Counted from the first letter of the stretch, positions 21,496 to 33,826 are shown. The stretch is DNA of 64,000 nucleotides from Congeria kusceri (GCA_027627225.1 CM051030.1:22975105-23039104), one strand, 5' to 3'. Translations and numbers: made by a program. The notes: generated from the sequence alone by a model not told the origin.

Positions 21496-22068
21496 CTGAA
21501 ACAACTCAAGCCAAGTCAATATTTGTTTATTGTCGGCACATATGAATAACATATATACACATAATCTATGTATAGCTTTTTACCGACCTTATGAAACGCG
21601 TGTGAATGTGCTTTGTAGGAAGATGGGCAGAGTGAAGATAAAATATAGATATCATTCAATAACTTCAAAATAGAGACTAAGATCGTGTTAGAATTCGCAC
21701 TCGTGATTTAATTCCCGCGCATCTATAATCCTTATCGTGGGTCAATTGACAAGAAACTATGATATAAAAATATGATTTCTTCATTAACATCCCATTTCTA
21801 TACATCATTGAAAAGTGTGTGTGTTTTGCTACGTGTAGGTTCTCATTGATATCTTAACAACAAACAACAATTAAGAAAGACAATCGACAATAGACCTCTG
21901 CAAATGAATTCTTAAAAAGCTGTACATAAACAAATACAAATAAACATCAATCTCCACGCATAGATCTAACTGGTTCTGAGCCTATCTCGATTTTAAATCC
22001 CGGCCGGCATGAAGTTGCACGTGACCTAATCAGATCAAATAGGGCAATCCATTTGTGTTTATTTCATT

Positions 22069-22254
22069 TCAACTCGCAAAATGTATAACTGAACCAAAAA
22101 TCAAACGTTTTTTAGTCCTTACATCTCCCTTAATCCCTTCCAAATCTGGAAGTATTTCAATCGCGTCGGCAGTGGTTACTGAAGAGTACCCAGGAGGAAG
22201 TAACTGCTGCGATGAGTTGCAATATACATAAGTAGTTATCTGCCCTTGGAACAA
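22069..22254 (-). CDS. possible terminal exon, unidentified
   Basis: A minus-strand ORF encoding ITTYVYCNSSQQLLPPGYSS, then VTTADAIEILPDLEGIKGD. Its residue mix looks more protein-like than neighbouring ORFs. An acceptor-like 'tttgttccaag' lies upstream, and 'gaaataaac', resembling a poly-A signal, begins within a few bases of the stop. YSSV could be a tyrosine motif. No homologue is recognised and it could be chance. Confidence 0.25.
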   Translation of the reverse strand: MFQGQITTYVYCNSSQQLLPPGYSSVTTADAIEILPDLEGIKGDVRTKKRLIFGSVIHFAS

Positions 22255-23349
22255 ATTTAAATGAAGGAAAACATTTCAGGAAGACCTTTGTTTACAATAA
22301 GGATTGTTATGGAAAACTATTGAAAATGGTAATATATAGTACGAGGGTTAAACCTATAAATATTTAGCCTATTTTCGGTGTGCAAAATCATCTATGACAA
22401 TACAACAATAGCAAACAAACGATTGGATAAAAACCTATATATATTTTGGCGAACCAGGAAGTAAATCTAAAGATACATTTAATTGTTTTACGAATATTAT
22501 AATTAAGATAAATGGGAGAGCTTTCGTTACACGTTTACAACAAGAACTACTATATTAATTGGGTAAATACATGATACAAAGTATACAAAGACAATATATA
22601 TATATAACTGTATTAAAATTATGTACGACATTCAAACCCATACTTAAGCGATTTTCTATGAACATGAGCATGCTTAGTAATTATCTACGACAACAATATT
22701 TCCATATGGGTACTAGCTTTTTTATGTATTTCAGTCGAATATTCTTAACTGACTATCCACTTGCTTTACTAAAACTATCGTTTACAAATATAGTTTAGCC
22801 ACAAAGTCCCCAGCGGTCGGTGGTAAGCTAGTTTGTGTAAACATGTCTTTGTTAAAACGTTTGCCTACTCTGGTGATATTTCCGGAACTGAAAGTGGAAC
22901 AAAACTGAACGCATACAGCATGGAAGCATTGTACTTCATAACAACAAATATAACAAATAAGTTTTTATTTTTAATTCAATGCTGTTATAAAGAGACGGAT
23001 TGATATAACACGGATCCTCTTATTAAGGTCCTGTTGAAAAAATGTTTCATGGCTTATGTAATTTCTATTCACCCCAGTCGAAATGTAGTATAAAGCCTGT
23101 CTTGCATTAACAGATGCCACTTGTGCATTCGATACTTAGGCCTGAGTCACACAGTCGACAGTTGTAGTAGCAGTTATCTCCGTAAGTTACTTAAATGTAA
23201 AACATTTATTTACTGTCTCTTATTGTGCTATGTGCAAAGTCGTTTATCTCTCCGCCTGTCCCATTAATAAATATGTGATTTTTGTGTGTTTTAACATACA
23301 TGCATTTAAATTTGTGCGCATGTTGTAATATAACGTATGTTGCTCCTTC

Positions 23350-23880
23350 TTAGTACTAACAGGGGGGTGAACGTATTTGGCACCGCGTAATTTTTAAGTT
23401 GGACATTTGCATCGAGTAATCAATATGGCCGTCTAAATGCACCTTTTAATGGACATTCCAAGATTTGTTCGACTGGTTAGTGGGTTTTAATATTATTTTC
23501 GAAAAATTAAACGTGCTTATCGATTGGTACTGTGATGAAACTATACGCGGTTTTTTATTTTAGCTTCGTAGTATAGAATAAAAAAGTTATTGAAGTCATT
23601 ATGTACTATGATGTTTGTTTACATATTGGAAAACGGTTAATTTTCAGTTTTTGAGTTGTTTAAGAGACGCTATAGGAGGTTATTGTATATATATTTGCTG
23701 TTATTTTGTGTGGAAAATAACCATATTTAGACTTTATATGCATTTGCACCACATCTGGGGCTTGTACGACGAAAAAAACTGGTTTATGCCCATTTTGGCA
23801 CCCAGTAATATATTTATGCCCATTTATGCATATAGCAATTTGCTTAAATGTAAATAAACTGCCATTTTCATTATTTCTTT
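23350..23880 (+). repeat. left inverted arm of the long-TIR element
   Basis: Starts 'tagtactaacaggggggtga'. It aligns block by block with the reverse complement of 25935-26490. Small ORFs on either strand here mirror those in the other arm and are by-products. Confidence 0.8.
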
Positions 23881-25934
23881 TATAGTTTTTCAAGTTAGGA
23901 CAGGATAATATTCGGTGTAAACATATGATTATACCGTTTTCAACGTTACTAATACATTTTAACTAAATTTGTTCTCAAAACCAGTAGCACATATGTTTAC
24001 GGATTATGTTTACAAAAACCATATCCACTTCAGGAATCACATACAGCTTATTTCAATGCGCCAGACGGATTGGCAGACAAACAAAAATAACTACACCTGC
24101 ATCGACCATGCTTGAAGAATCTCAGAAGAAGAAATGCAACGGATGTTGGCTAGTTCATACAATGGGAATTGAATGAAATGCATGTTTTACTTATTGTAAA
24201 AAATAAAAGCGCGTATTTGAATTGTTTTGTTTTGTTGTATTCATATGTACTGTACGATATTGGGAATTACACAATATAGCAGCACAGTAAATTGTATATG
24301 TACATTGTATAATATTAACTATGAATTTAAAATGTGATTTTTAATTAATTCAAATATATGTCTGTATGTAAAACACGTTTTCAAATCACTATCTACATGT
24401 ATGTTTCATTTAACTTCGATATAATCACATTTAAAAAAACAAAACTGAACAAAACATAATTTTATTACCCCTAGGATTACAACGATACAACATTCGAAAT
24501 ACTAATGAACGGTGAATAGATCTGAAAAGGAACAATTGCATACATGTATATGGAACGACTATTTTAGTATTATATTATAGTACAATTTCCATTTTCACAA
24601 TCAAATAGCTACACAAAATAAATATGCAATATGTTAATCAAATGATAAAAAATAATAGTATGAATGCCATTCAATCAGTGTATGTATATTTACTTTTGAC
24701 ATTAAATATGAATAACATATACTCATCAATGTTTCTGTTGATAACCAGACGGTGTAAAAACATACTTCTAAATATGTTTAACACACCGAATCACGTGTCT
24801 AATACGATGGTTTATGTGTCACATTCTTAATACACTATGTATACACCGAACATGTTTCTAGTCCTCATTATGTCCCCCATTCAGTTGGGTTCTGACCTCT
24901 GTGAAATGTCCGTGCATGTAGACTCGAACGAGCAAATTTTTCCCGACGCATAACCGACTTTCTTTATGTTGTCTGTGCATAACTGTAAACATAAGTAATT
25001 AAATTAGCAGAAATCAATAGAACATAAATGCACCTATATACGTTTAATTAAAAGTCAATCAAAATCATTGTGTTCCAGCGTTAAACAATACAAATAAGTG
25101 CCATCGGCACTGCCAGTGGTGTATAAATTTGCAACGAATAGAGTAACATTTAAATAGATTCTGGTTTCAAGCAAAATAGCCATGTATACATTTTTTAATA
25201 TAAATGCTACGTGGTAAAGGCCAACTACCCACGTATTGGGCTGGATGCGGGCATATGTAGATAAAACCATCAAGGAAACGTGCATTCTCCCAATTCAGTG
25301 ACAGACATTTCATTGTGTACATTCATGAATAATTATTATGTGAATATATGTAAACTATCAATTTTGCAAACTTGATAAATCTTTGCTATGTGCGACATAT
25401 TTTAGATTTAACAATAATAAACAATTTAAATTGTCCATTTATTAAAATACTTAGTCTGAAAAGAAGACCACTGACCATAGTAGTCAAAAAAAACCGTGCT
25501 GATATCCATAATATTTTAACCCTGTTGTTAAGACAATATGTGCATCGAGGTGTCCAAAGAACTATGGAGCGTGTTTTGCGCTATATAAGAAATTTCAAAG
25601 AAACACGAAATCAACGAAATATGCAAAAATCTACCTTTTTCACCCAAGATGGCGTTTTTTGTTTGCAATTTGTATGGTCTACAGCAGAGCGAATACCCGT
25701 TCTGGTAATGTGAGTGAAATATTTTTTGAATCGTGGCATGTCTCACTGAAAACAAATAATTAATAATTAACTTAATCAAAAATATAAATTTATCCTTGAA
25801 AAAAATATTTCTTTGCAAATTTATACAAACAAGAAAACAAACTTAAAGGGCATTATAGTTTGTGCTTTTTTACGGATCAAATTATTTAAAACTGTATTTT
25901 TAACACGGTAATTCATATACAAATTAAAACAGAA

Positions 25935-26490
25935 CAATATCATTTTGCCAAACAATCAAACTACGAGACTATCTTTACGTTTATTCCTTTTACTCTGTGC
26001 ACAAACGGGCATAAACGTATTACTAGGTGGCAAACTGTGCATAAACCAGTTTGTTTTCGGCCGTATAAGCCTCAGATGTAGTGCAAGCGCAAAACCAAGT
26101 CTAAAAATGGTTATTTTCCATATGAACACATCGAAACTGTATACAACAACCTCCAATAGCGTCTATAAACCAACTCAGAAACAAAAAATAAACCGTTTCA
26201 GAAATGTATACAGACATCCTGGTCAGATCGTGGTTCATAATGACTTCAATACTTCTTTTATGCTAGCAGCTACGAAGCTGAAATAAAAAAAAAACGAGTG
26301 TAGTTTAATCACAGGACCCTCGATAAGCCCGTTTAAATTTTCGAAAATAATATTAAAACCCACTTACCAGCTGGACGAATCTTCGAATGCCCGTTAAAAT
26401 GTGCATTTAGACGGCCATATTGATTAGTCGATGCAAATGTATCACTTAAAAATTACGCGATGCCAAATACGTTCACCCCCATTACTAAGT
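25935..26490 (-). repeat. right inverted arm of the long-TIR element
   Basis: Ends 'gttcacccccattactaagt', the inverse of the left terminus. The inner edge carries 'gcccgtttgtgcacagagta' on the minus strand, matching 'gcccatttatgcatatagca' in the left arm. Confidence 0.8.
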
Positions 26491-26600
26491 CTCAAATATT
26501 ATGTTTTTAAACTGCTGATCATCTTAATTAATTAAACGTGTGTGGTTTATGTTTACAGTGACATTGATAGGCTCATACAAATACATTTAAGACCATATAC

Positions 26601-26893
26601 CTCGAACAGCAAGGTCACGTGTGTCAAAGCTTAGATGGTCCCTGGAATCCGTGCATGAAAATGCCGCACACATTAAATCGTTAACAACTTTGATAGTTAA
26701 ATATAATTCATAAATGCTTGCATTTGAAGTCACAATATAGGCAGAAGTAACTGGTGCGCACACATCAACCGACCAACAGCATTTGGTCATAAATTCGTCA
26801 TGTTTAGCCCATATAACACCGAACCCCGCATCATTACGACATGTCATCGTGAAAGGCGATCCAATTTCGGGTATTACATCTCAAACGCTTTCC
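26601..26893 (-). pseudogene. decayed Ig V-like exon on minus strand
   Basis: A minus-strand reading gives VIPEIGSPFTMTCRNDAG, GVIWAKHDEF, SAYIVTSNASIYELYLTIK and LMCAAFSCTDS. That is a V-set layout of Cys, Trp, an LTIK E-strand and a second Cys. Upstream is an acceptor with a polypyrimidine run (tttttttacag). Downstream is a donor 'gtatat' in phase 1 after DLAVR. A TGA and a phase mismatch near the start of the exon indicate decay. It lies about 110 bases outside the long-TIR element and opposite in strand to the other receptor exons. Confidence 0.55.
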
Positions 26894-26899
26894 CTGTAA

Positions 26900-28030
26900 A
26901 AAAAACAGCAACAGTTGATTGCATATAAGTGTACATAAGTGGTAGTGTCCACGTTCACTTATTACGTATAAGCGTTTGTCACTGAGTTACTTGAACGCAT
27001 ACGTAGTGTAATGTAACAATAAAATGGAATGTAATAAGCCATACATTCAATAAACACATGGGACCGCAGAACAAAACTAACTGTACACACCCATTACACC
27101 GTTAAAATCAATACGACCTATTCTGTAAACGGAAAGAAACACTTCTTAATAACTCATCGTTTACCCATGACTATAACTTGGAAAACATGGCTGTACAAGC
27201 TTTTATCTTTATTTTGGATTTACGTCATTTAAATGCTTTTACAACGTGTTACAGTATCGAACAATTTGGTGCACTTATAGCCAATGCATTAAATACATGA
27301 TATATACTGACTTTTGCATTGTTTATCACATTTCACCATACAAAATTAACCTGAGTTCCTCATTGATTTGGTTTATTGTTCAGTTGTGATCCCGTTCGAA
27401 TGTTTGGCACATATACTCGCATGTGTTCGTATTCAATAGAAGGTAACAACTAAATGTTTAGAATAGAAGTTATGCTAACGTATAGTTGATTTCAGAGTTA
27501 TTCTGGAATTTGATCCGTTCAAGTACAATAAGATACCAGATCATATTAGTTTTATTTTTACTTAATGATTCAAATTTTAAATCCTTTCAAAATGCAATAT
27601 AATGAATTTCTTAAAAGAAGAAAAACACAGTAAGAACAATTGTACGTGTTACATGCTGCGACGTTATGTGCATTGTTCACATAACCATCAGTCTTGATCA
27701 CTTTTGTTGCCAACTAAACAAACACTCATATGTGCATGTTATTACATGAGCTAATTAATAATAATTTAGACAATCACACATAATATAAGAACCCAAGTCA
27801 AACAAAATAATTGACGTTTAAGTAACTGTTAAAATGTAACAGCATACAATATAATCTGAAAAAAGACACATAACCGCAAAGAGTTTTCAACAGCGTAAAG
27901 CGGTTGTAAAATAAATAGTTCGGGAATTTATCGTTGTATCCATTATGCGCTTATCTTTGCACACTCAAAAAACTAAGCAAACGACACAAGTTTTTGTTAA
28001 AAGGCCAAGTTAAAGGAATGTCTGGCCACT
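26900..28030. other. AT-rich spacer, nothing recognised
   Basis: No ORF with coding character, no tandem repeat and no inverted repeat seen here. Confidence 0.5.
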
Positions 28031-28036
28031 CCATGG

Positions 28037-28213
28037 GGTATTCCACTATGTGTATTGGTCCACCATAAAATATCTTATCTGTAATCTTTTCTCTCAACTG
28101 GCTTTGTCCACTGTTTCCCCTGCATCAGTATTGATCTCAGCTGATAAGGGTCGCCACACTGTGTCCACACTGTGACCACAGCAGGATGCCAATACACAGG
28201 GGTATAATACCAC
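28037..28213. mobile_element. small inverted-repeat element (MITE-like)
   Basis: The left end 'ggtattccactatgtgtattgg' without its first two bases and the right end 'ccaatacacaggggtataat' are imperfect inverted repeats enclosing about 130 bases. There is no ORF. A run of G follows a few bases later (28219-28239). Confidence 0.55.
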
Positions 28214-28218
28214 TTTTT

Positions 28219-28239
28219 TTTGGGGGGGGGGGGGGAGGG
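28219..28239 (+). repeat. T then G homopolymer run
   Basis: Eight or more T followed by about 14 G with one A. Such runs are unstable in replication and sequencing, so the length is uncertain. Confidence 0.9.
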
Positions 28240-28701
28240 GTTAGTCAAATTAAGAAGGATTAAGCTAGGCCTTTAATAAACTATTCTGCAGAGAAGTGTA
28301 GTATATAAGGGGCTAATGTGCATTTTATATTGGATTTTTAACGTGTTCTTATTTACGTACACATCGGGTAAGGAATTAACTAAACATCTGTATTGATTAC
28401 TGAAACAGAACAAAACGTCTATTTAATCCTTTCATTAAGCACTTGTTTATTAAAAACTACCAATTAAACGGAACTTTTGTTGGATTAATTTAAAGATCGG
28501 TTTATATTATGTTTTGTTTAAATCTTAATAATTATTTGTGCACAATAACATCAACAAACGTCATCCATACCATTACATTTTGTGTAAACTGTTTTCAATT
28601 TAAAAGTTAAACGTCATTTTAAGAGAATGTATTCAAATAATGCAAACACGTATACCGAGAACATACGCGTGTATATGCTCATATGCTTCGTGTATTTTTA
28701 G

Positions 28702-29054
28702 AAGTACTGTCTCTGGTCCTGTGGGTTTCAAAACCAATATTGCAAGGATCTACAGATTTTCAAATGCGAATGCGATGAAGATGTGCTTGGTATACGATGG
28801 GGAAAAGGTAGTTCTCTGCCATTGTTTTTCGTTGGTACAATATACAACATGGGTTACAATGGGGTCTGTACTGCAATCGTTGCGAAGCTGAACCAAATAA
28901 CACGTTATACAGTTACAACTGCATTTGGAATTAAAGTCAAACACTTACTGTGAAGAATCTGACTACAAATAATGACGGAGAGAATGGCAGTGTGTCGCAT
29001 TTCCCAGAAGTGGCAGAAACCTACTTAGCAATGTTGTCGTACTAAACATCGTCG
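28702..29054 (+). pseudogene. V-set Ig exon, frameshifted
   Basis: Pieces in shifted frames line up as a V-set domain: IFKCECDEDVLGIRWGKGSS, then RYTVTTAFGIKV, LTVKNLTTNNDGE, WQCVAFPRSGRNLLSN and VVVLNIVG. The Cys, Trp, LTV-x-x-L and W-x-C pattern matches the B, C, E and F strands. At the expected phase-1 donor (29055) the sequence is 'gaaagt' instead of 'gtaagt'. No equivalent was found 5' of the gene at 10.9 kb, where the satellite array lies. Confidence 0.55.
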
Positions 29055-29310
29055 GAAAGTCATTAGTTGTTCGATAACAGTAATAAATTATACAAAAGCT
29101 CGAAGTGATTTTGGTGTACATTTCATGTTTTATAACGGCGAACAATCATCAAAGTCATGTTTAGCTTTGCACTGAATTTATCAAAATCGTTCATTCCGAC
29201 ACTGAAGTTTACCACACTGTCGCATTTAACAATATATTGATCCAGGACACTTAAATAAGCACTTACACCAATACGACTGGCTTTAATATGACATTTGTGT
29301 TCCACGCCTT

Positions 29311-29594
29311 ATAACAGCTCCAGTCAGTTATGTTACACTGACCCTAGATATTGACATTATTTCTGCTATTGATATGCAAACCATCCCCAACTATCAGTTG
29401 GTTCAAGAGCAGCAACACACAAACCACCGCGACAATAAATATAACACACCAATCGTCTTCGTTTGCAAGCGAAAATGGAAAGAAAAACTCACTTATCCTG
29501 TTGTCGTCCAGAGTAGACAATGGAGTCAACATCTATTATACTGCGGAAAATGTTGCAGCCCCAACAGAATAGAGGAAACTGTCCTTAAACATTG
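29311..29594 (+). pseudogene. first C2-type Ig exon of copy 2, decayed
   Basis: It reads PVSYVTLTLD, then after a frameshift LLLICKPSPTISWFKSSN and NIYYTAENVAAPTE before a TAG. Cys and Trp are present, but the second Cys is Tyr. It aligns with the exon at 10894-11208 by position and by the C-to-W spacing. Confidence 0.6.
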
Positions 29595-29742
29595 TGCGTA
29601 TGTCTTGCTATTATTAATACCTCTTATATTCGTTGCATTGATTTCTACTGCACAATTTCATTATTACATACAACTACTATTTCTCGCTATGATCATTTCG
29701 TTTATTGATTATGTACTCGTAACATACTATTATGTTACAAAG

Positions 29743-30036
29743 ATGGACCTAGCACGCCAGTTTGTAAATATCAAGGGCGGACAGAGAGTGGCCCAATCTG
29801 GATAATTTAACACAGTACATGTACAATATCCGGTGCTTATGATAGAAATCCGGCCTCGACGTACACGTGAACATATCCCACAGGTCTCTACTACGGACAG
29901 AATATGACACTTGGTAGTGTACACGCATTGTATGATGGCAATTTTACGGTCCAAGCAAGAAACACATTTCATGCAACTGGCAGTACAGTAGGTGTTAATA
30001 AAACGAATCAACACAATATCCGGCTGATAGTTTTGT
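29743..30036 (+). pseudogene. second Ig exon of copy 2, decayed
   Basis: It opens with GPSTPVCKYQG, matching GPDPPVCTYQG of the intact gene. After frameshifts it reads NPASTYT, then TGA (29878-29880) where Trp belongs, then MTLGSVHALYDGNFTVQARN and ends RLIVLC at donor 'gtaagt'. The length is 294 bp against 297 in the intact copy. Confidence 0.75.
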
Positions 30037-30276
30037 GTAAGTAGTTTGGTGTAGCATAAAGACATAATATCACACACTTGTATGCATTTCGATATGTTAA
30101 CGTGTAAGGAGATAATTAAAAATACAAACAGCTTAAATGTTATTTAAACCTGCGTTAGTGTACAATACCTCACTACTATGCATTGATAAATAAATACGTA
30201 CTGATAAAACCACATGATACCAATGAATTATGTTATGCAAAATACAAAATCAGTGTGCTTTAATTTTTTTATTCAG

Positions 30277-30565
30277 ATCCCCCAACACCGCCAACGCTAA
30301 TGATTGGCAATGTCACAGTGTTTGGCGTTTTAAATGTCATCATTGGTAACAATCTTAACATTAGCTGCTCAAGTCAGAGTAATACCCCGCCTACATCGTA
30401 GACTTGGTCACCTGGTGGTACTGGAAATAGCACTGATCTTGTACTCAGCATTGTACAAGATCCGGCAGCTAACGTACATGTGTTCAGCGGAAAACGTCAG
30501 GCAACCAATTATAGCTGGAGCGGTAACCGGACATTCGAGTTCGATTGTGACAGTAGATGTACAGT
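30277..30565 (+). pseudogene. third Ig exon of copy 2, decayed
   Basis: Acceptor 'ttttattcag'. It reads PPTPPTLMIGNVTVFGVLN and LNISCSSQSNTPPTS, followed by TAG at 30399-30401. Then TWSPGGTGNSTDLVL is followed by a frameshift and MCSAENVRQP, ending DVQC at 'gtaagg'. Identity to the exon at 12294-12587 is obvious. Confidence 0.85.
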
Positions 30566-31098
30566 GTAAGGAAGTGCATAACATGAATAAGAATATAACC
30601 TACATTTTGAGCCAATGGAATAACTGAACTGAACCCAGTATGTACAATGCCTAATCAATAAATACATGTTCTTAACAAATGCTCTATCTTGCTTTCGTTT
30701 GGTTATTTGTAACCTCGCCTTCTTAACAAAATGGAGTAAGCATTACCATACATGGGTATCTACTATTTACATGTACGTTTTACTGCGCTCGCTCCGCCTT
30801 CTAAATCTATAAGATTTTACTTAATATGTTCTAACTATTACTTAGTGTACCGCATGTGCAAGTAACAACCTCCATAAGTATATGCGAGTTGGTTGTAGGC
30901 TATTTAAATATGTTTTTATCCGTTCATGACCTTAACTTAAATATTCCTTGCAGCCATATAAATATATGTCCGAAATTTAAAACAGAAAAAAACTTAAATA
31001 GAGCAGTTATGTCAGTAATGTAATATATCAGTGACAGTATACATATTTGTGTATGTAATATATTATTTCTTATGGTATATGTCCTAATAGTAATGCAG

Positions 31099-31371
31099 AT
31101 CCACCATATATTCCAACAATACACATTGGAAATATTACCGGCCATGAAGTGTCCGGAAAGAAATTAGGAGTGGTGTACGGTGCAACTATAGCTCTCGCCT
31201 GTCATTCTAACTCAAACCCGCCTCCATCCTATTCCTGGCCAAATCACCTCTTGACAGGAACAGTTCAACAAAATACCACAATTACGTGCAACGTATCCAA
31301 CACCATGTACCCCATACTACACGCACCGGTGTCTTGAAATAATATTGCAACTATAAAAATATATGTGTTAT
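31099..31371 (+). pseudogene. fourth (short) Ig exon of copy 2
   Basis: 273 bp, the same length as its partner at 12784-13056, with IPTIHIGNITGHEVSG, LACHSNSNPPPSYSW and TITCNVSNTMYP. A single TGA (31335-31337) replaces a Gly codon of the intact copy. The donor is 'gttagt' instead of 'gtgagt'. Confidence 0.85.
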
Positions 31372-31596
31372 GTTAGTAGACGTAAATGCTAATCAAATAT
31401 TTTCGATCATTTGTTGAAAATTACCTAGTTTACCGCAACGAAATGTGTCAATACAATTCAGTTGTTCATATACATTCTTAAAAAAATGGAATCATCGTTT
31501 TAAAATTAATTAATATTAAATGTATAAAATATAGGCTTATATGTGCATTCCATGGTTTACGTTGTTGTATTGCATATAAAAATTCTAAATTCATAT

Positions 31597-31910
31597 ACGA
31601 ACATAAACAACTAACATACTTCTATGTCATTAACAAAACGATAACAGAAACAACAGTGGTTGTGACTTGGCTTCCGAAATTTAACGGCGGTATGTCCCAA
31701 ATATTTCAACTGCAATACCATGCATCCTCACAAAATTCATGGACGATTCGTACGATTTACGAGTCGTTAGATGGTCTTAAGCCGATGCATGCGATGATAA
31801 CCGGACTTCAAAGTTAAACAGAATACATGTTCGATTTGATTGGTTGAATCCAAATGGTAAATAAAATCCATTCAAAGACAGATTCAGAAGGTTGGTGTCC
31901 AATGAAAACG
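31597..31910 (+). pseudogene. FN3 exon of copy 2, decayed
   Basis: It reads LTYFYVINKTITETTVVVTW, then LPKFNGGMSQIFQLQYHAS, and stops at TAA 31815-31817. Frameshifts follow. It retains the FN3 core Trp (TGG 31668-31670) that is Cys in the intact copy. Confidence 0.8.
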
Positions 31911-32241
31911 GTATGCAGTTTACATGTATAAATATGCATAAGCACAATTGGATGATTGTTATTGAACTTAGCCGTATTCCAAACATTGACATGCTGTACT
32001 AAAGAAGATGAGTTTACGGAAGTGACATTATATATGGTCCTCTCAGGTTTTAATGGCTACATAGAAAAACATGCAAGCATTGTGACTGATACAGTCATGT
32101 CAATACAGTATTTGTTTCTATCAAATATCATTAAGCGCGTGTGTCGCATGTTACCATGTATGAACTAGAATCTGTATCGAAATTTAGAAATATATTATGT
32201 ACAACCCGTACCAATTAAAAGGTGGATGTCTTGTATTGCAG

Positions 32242-32381
32242 ATAATACAACAACCAAATTAAAGAGAGGTACACCTGTAGGAGGAATTGTTGGAGGAATA
32301 CTGCCAGAATTTATACTCTTAGTAATTTCAGTCACTGTGATTTGCCTGAGGAGAAAGTTGGACTTTCATTTACACGTAAAC
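32242..32381 (+). pseudogene. transmembrane exon of copy 2
   Basis: It encodes NTTTKLKRGTPVGGIVGG, then ILPEFILLVISVTVICLRRK. Compared with the intact copy, Pro and Glu now interrupt the hydrophobic stretch. Seven bases are missing before the donor, which shifts the frame. Confidence 0.8.
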
Positions 32382-32470
32382 GTAACACAGCATCACTGTT
32401 CGTGGTATAATGAAACCAAAAGCAAATGTTCGCATTGTATTTGATGTATACATCTTATCTGTTTGAACAT

Positions 32471-32550
32471 GTTTCACTTTAATGGCGGGAATGTAAACAT
32501 TATATAAATTGTTTCACTTTAATGGCGGGAATGTAAACATAATATAAATT
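32471..32550 (+). repeat. 40 bp tandem duplication in intron
   Basis: Two adjacent copies (32471-32510 and 32511-32550) differ at one base. Each contains 'ctttaatggcgggaatgtaa'. Confidence 0.9.
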
Positions 32551-32730
32551 ATTTTTAATAAATAATATATGATAATGCAACTCAAATTAAAACACAGTTT
32601 TATACATGATAAATTGTATTTTAAATCTAAATATTACAAACAATATATTTCTGATTTATATTTTATACATTACCATTTAGGCTATCTCATATTATTTTGT
32701 AATATGAATTGTTTTCATGATCTATTTCAG

Positions 32731-32761
32731 AAAACAGGGACGAGCATAATACTAAATCAAT
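32731..32761 (+). pseudogene. 31 bp juxtamembrane exon of copy 2
   Basis: Acceptor 'ctatttcag', 31 bp, reading ENRDEHNTKS, then a weak donor 'gttatg' where the intact copy has 'gtatta'. Length and phase match 15086-15116. Confidence 0.65.
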
Positions 32762-33354
32762 GTTATGTGTAAAAACTTTACTGGTGTCTCTAAATATTTT
32801 ATCCTATTACTACAGCCAACTCAATTGGAAAACAACCCATCGTATAAAATTTAGTTTTATTCGGTAGTTATTTTTAGCACACGTTTTTTTGATCGTTATT
32901 GTTAGAAAACTATGTATTTCAATTTGACGTCATACCAAATAATGACGTTTTTAGTAAACGAAACAAAAGTGTTGAAAATGGGAAACCAAAGCTATTTTTT
33001 ATTTCTGTCAAACTTTCACGCCGCTTACATGATTGCTGAGCACAGCATAATGTGATAAATACAATATTAATATAAACTATATAGATAAATATGATATAAA
33101 ACGTTTTGGATAAATATCAAGTTTATCATGCTCGGCAGGAAACAGTGTACGTAGCGCTCGATATGTCTCGCTCTAATGGTTTTAGGCCTAGCATAATAAA
33201 CTTGATATTTTTCCAACACTCGCATAATATTCTCTTTATTATTTGTTCACACCTAAGCAATATAAACATGCATACCATATGTATACACTATTATCTGTTT
33301 TACTACGCGTATTCCATTATCCGGATCTTTTGTATATATGTTACCCGTTTAAAG

Positions 33355-33551
33355 TTTGACAACTTCTGGCGATACAGGAGCGTACACATCAATTCAGCAT
33401 GAATTAGAAACCAACAGTCACTGTTATAGCACGCCTACAGCAGCAACAGAGCAACACATTGTGCAGAAGACGCAGCATGTCGAACGTTTACAAGCAGAGC
33501 ATATTCAATTATATGAAACTATGATTGCAGATAAGGAGTACGGACATGTAG
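33355..33551 (+). pseudogene. cytoplasmic tail exon of copy 2 (long form, open)
   Basis: Open between 'gtttaaag' and 'gtatgt'. It reads SGDTGAYTSIQHELETNSH, CYSTPTAATEQHIVQ and IQLYETMIADKEYGHV. YTSI is kept, and YETM stands where the intact copy has YENL. Its donor lies 3' of the point used in the intact gene, so the YETM segment is part of the exon here. Confidence 0.7.
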
Positions 33552-33826
33552 GTATGTATTCGTTTTAATTATTCATTATCGAATGGTTTGATAAACATAA
33601 GTATCAGTTTCAGATGTCGTTTGTGTTGACGATAATAATGACGCATAACACAATTCACACGTATGGCTTTGGAAACCAAATAGCTGCGTGTACATCTTGA
33701 AAATGGAATACGACTAATAACGTAGTTTTCAACTGGGAGTAATATTTGTATCGATATGGTATTACTAAACTATCCATACACTGTAATGTAAACGTCAGCT
33801 TCATGAGTACTTGACACTTTGTTCAG

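Larger units (their letters stand above)
19986..23349. other. AT-rich spacer between receptor copies
   Basis: No recognisable gene apart from a weak minus-strand candidate at 22069-22254. It contains a cluster of four CRE octamers (21385-21495) and, at 23136-23155, the word 'ttaggcctgagtcacacagt', which matches the terminal motif of the palindromic elements listed elsewhere. Confidence 0.5.
23350..26490. mobile_element. element with ~500 bp terminal inverted repeats
   Basis: The left arm (about 23350-23880) and right arm (about 25935-26490) are reverse complements along their whole length with moderate divergence. Matching blocks include 'ggtgaacgtatttggca', 'aatatggccgtctaaatgca', 'gtgggttttaatattatttt', 'attgaagtcattatg', 'tggaaaataaccat' and 'aactggtttatgc'. 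The ~2.05 kb centre has no recognisable ORF. The form is that of a fold-back or long-TIR DNA transposon. No clear target duplication was found. Confidence 0.8.

Noticed and set aside
24900..24960. B-box-like 'gttcgagtc' on the minus strand considered as a tRNA or SINE
   Set aside because: No matching A box at the right distance and no clover-leaf.
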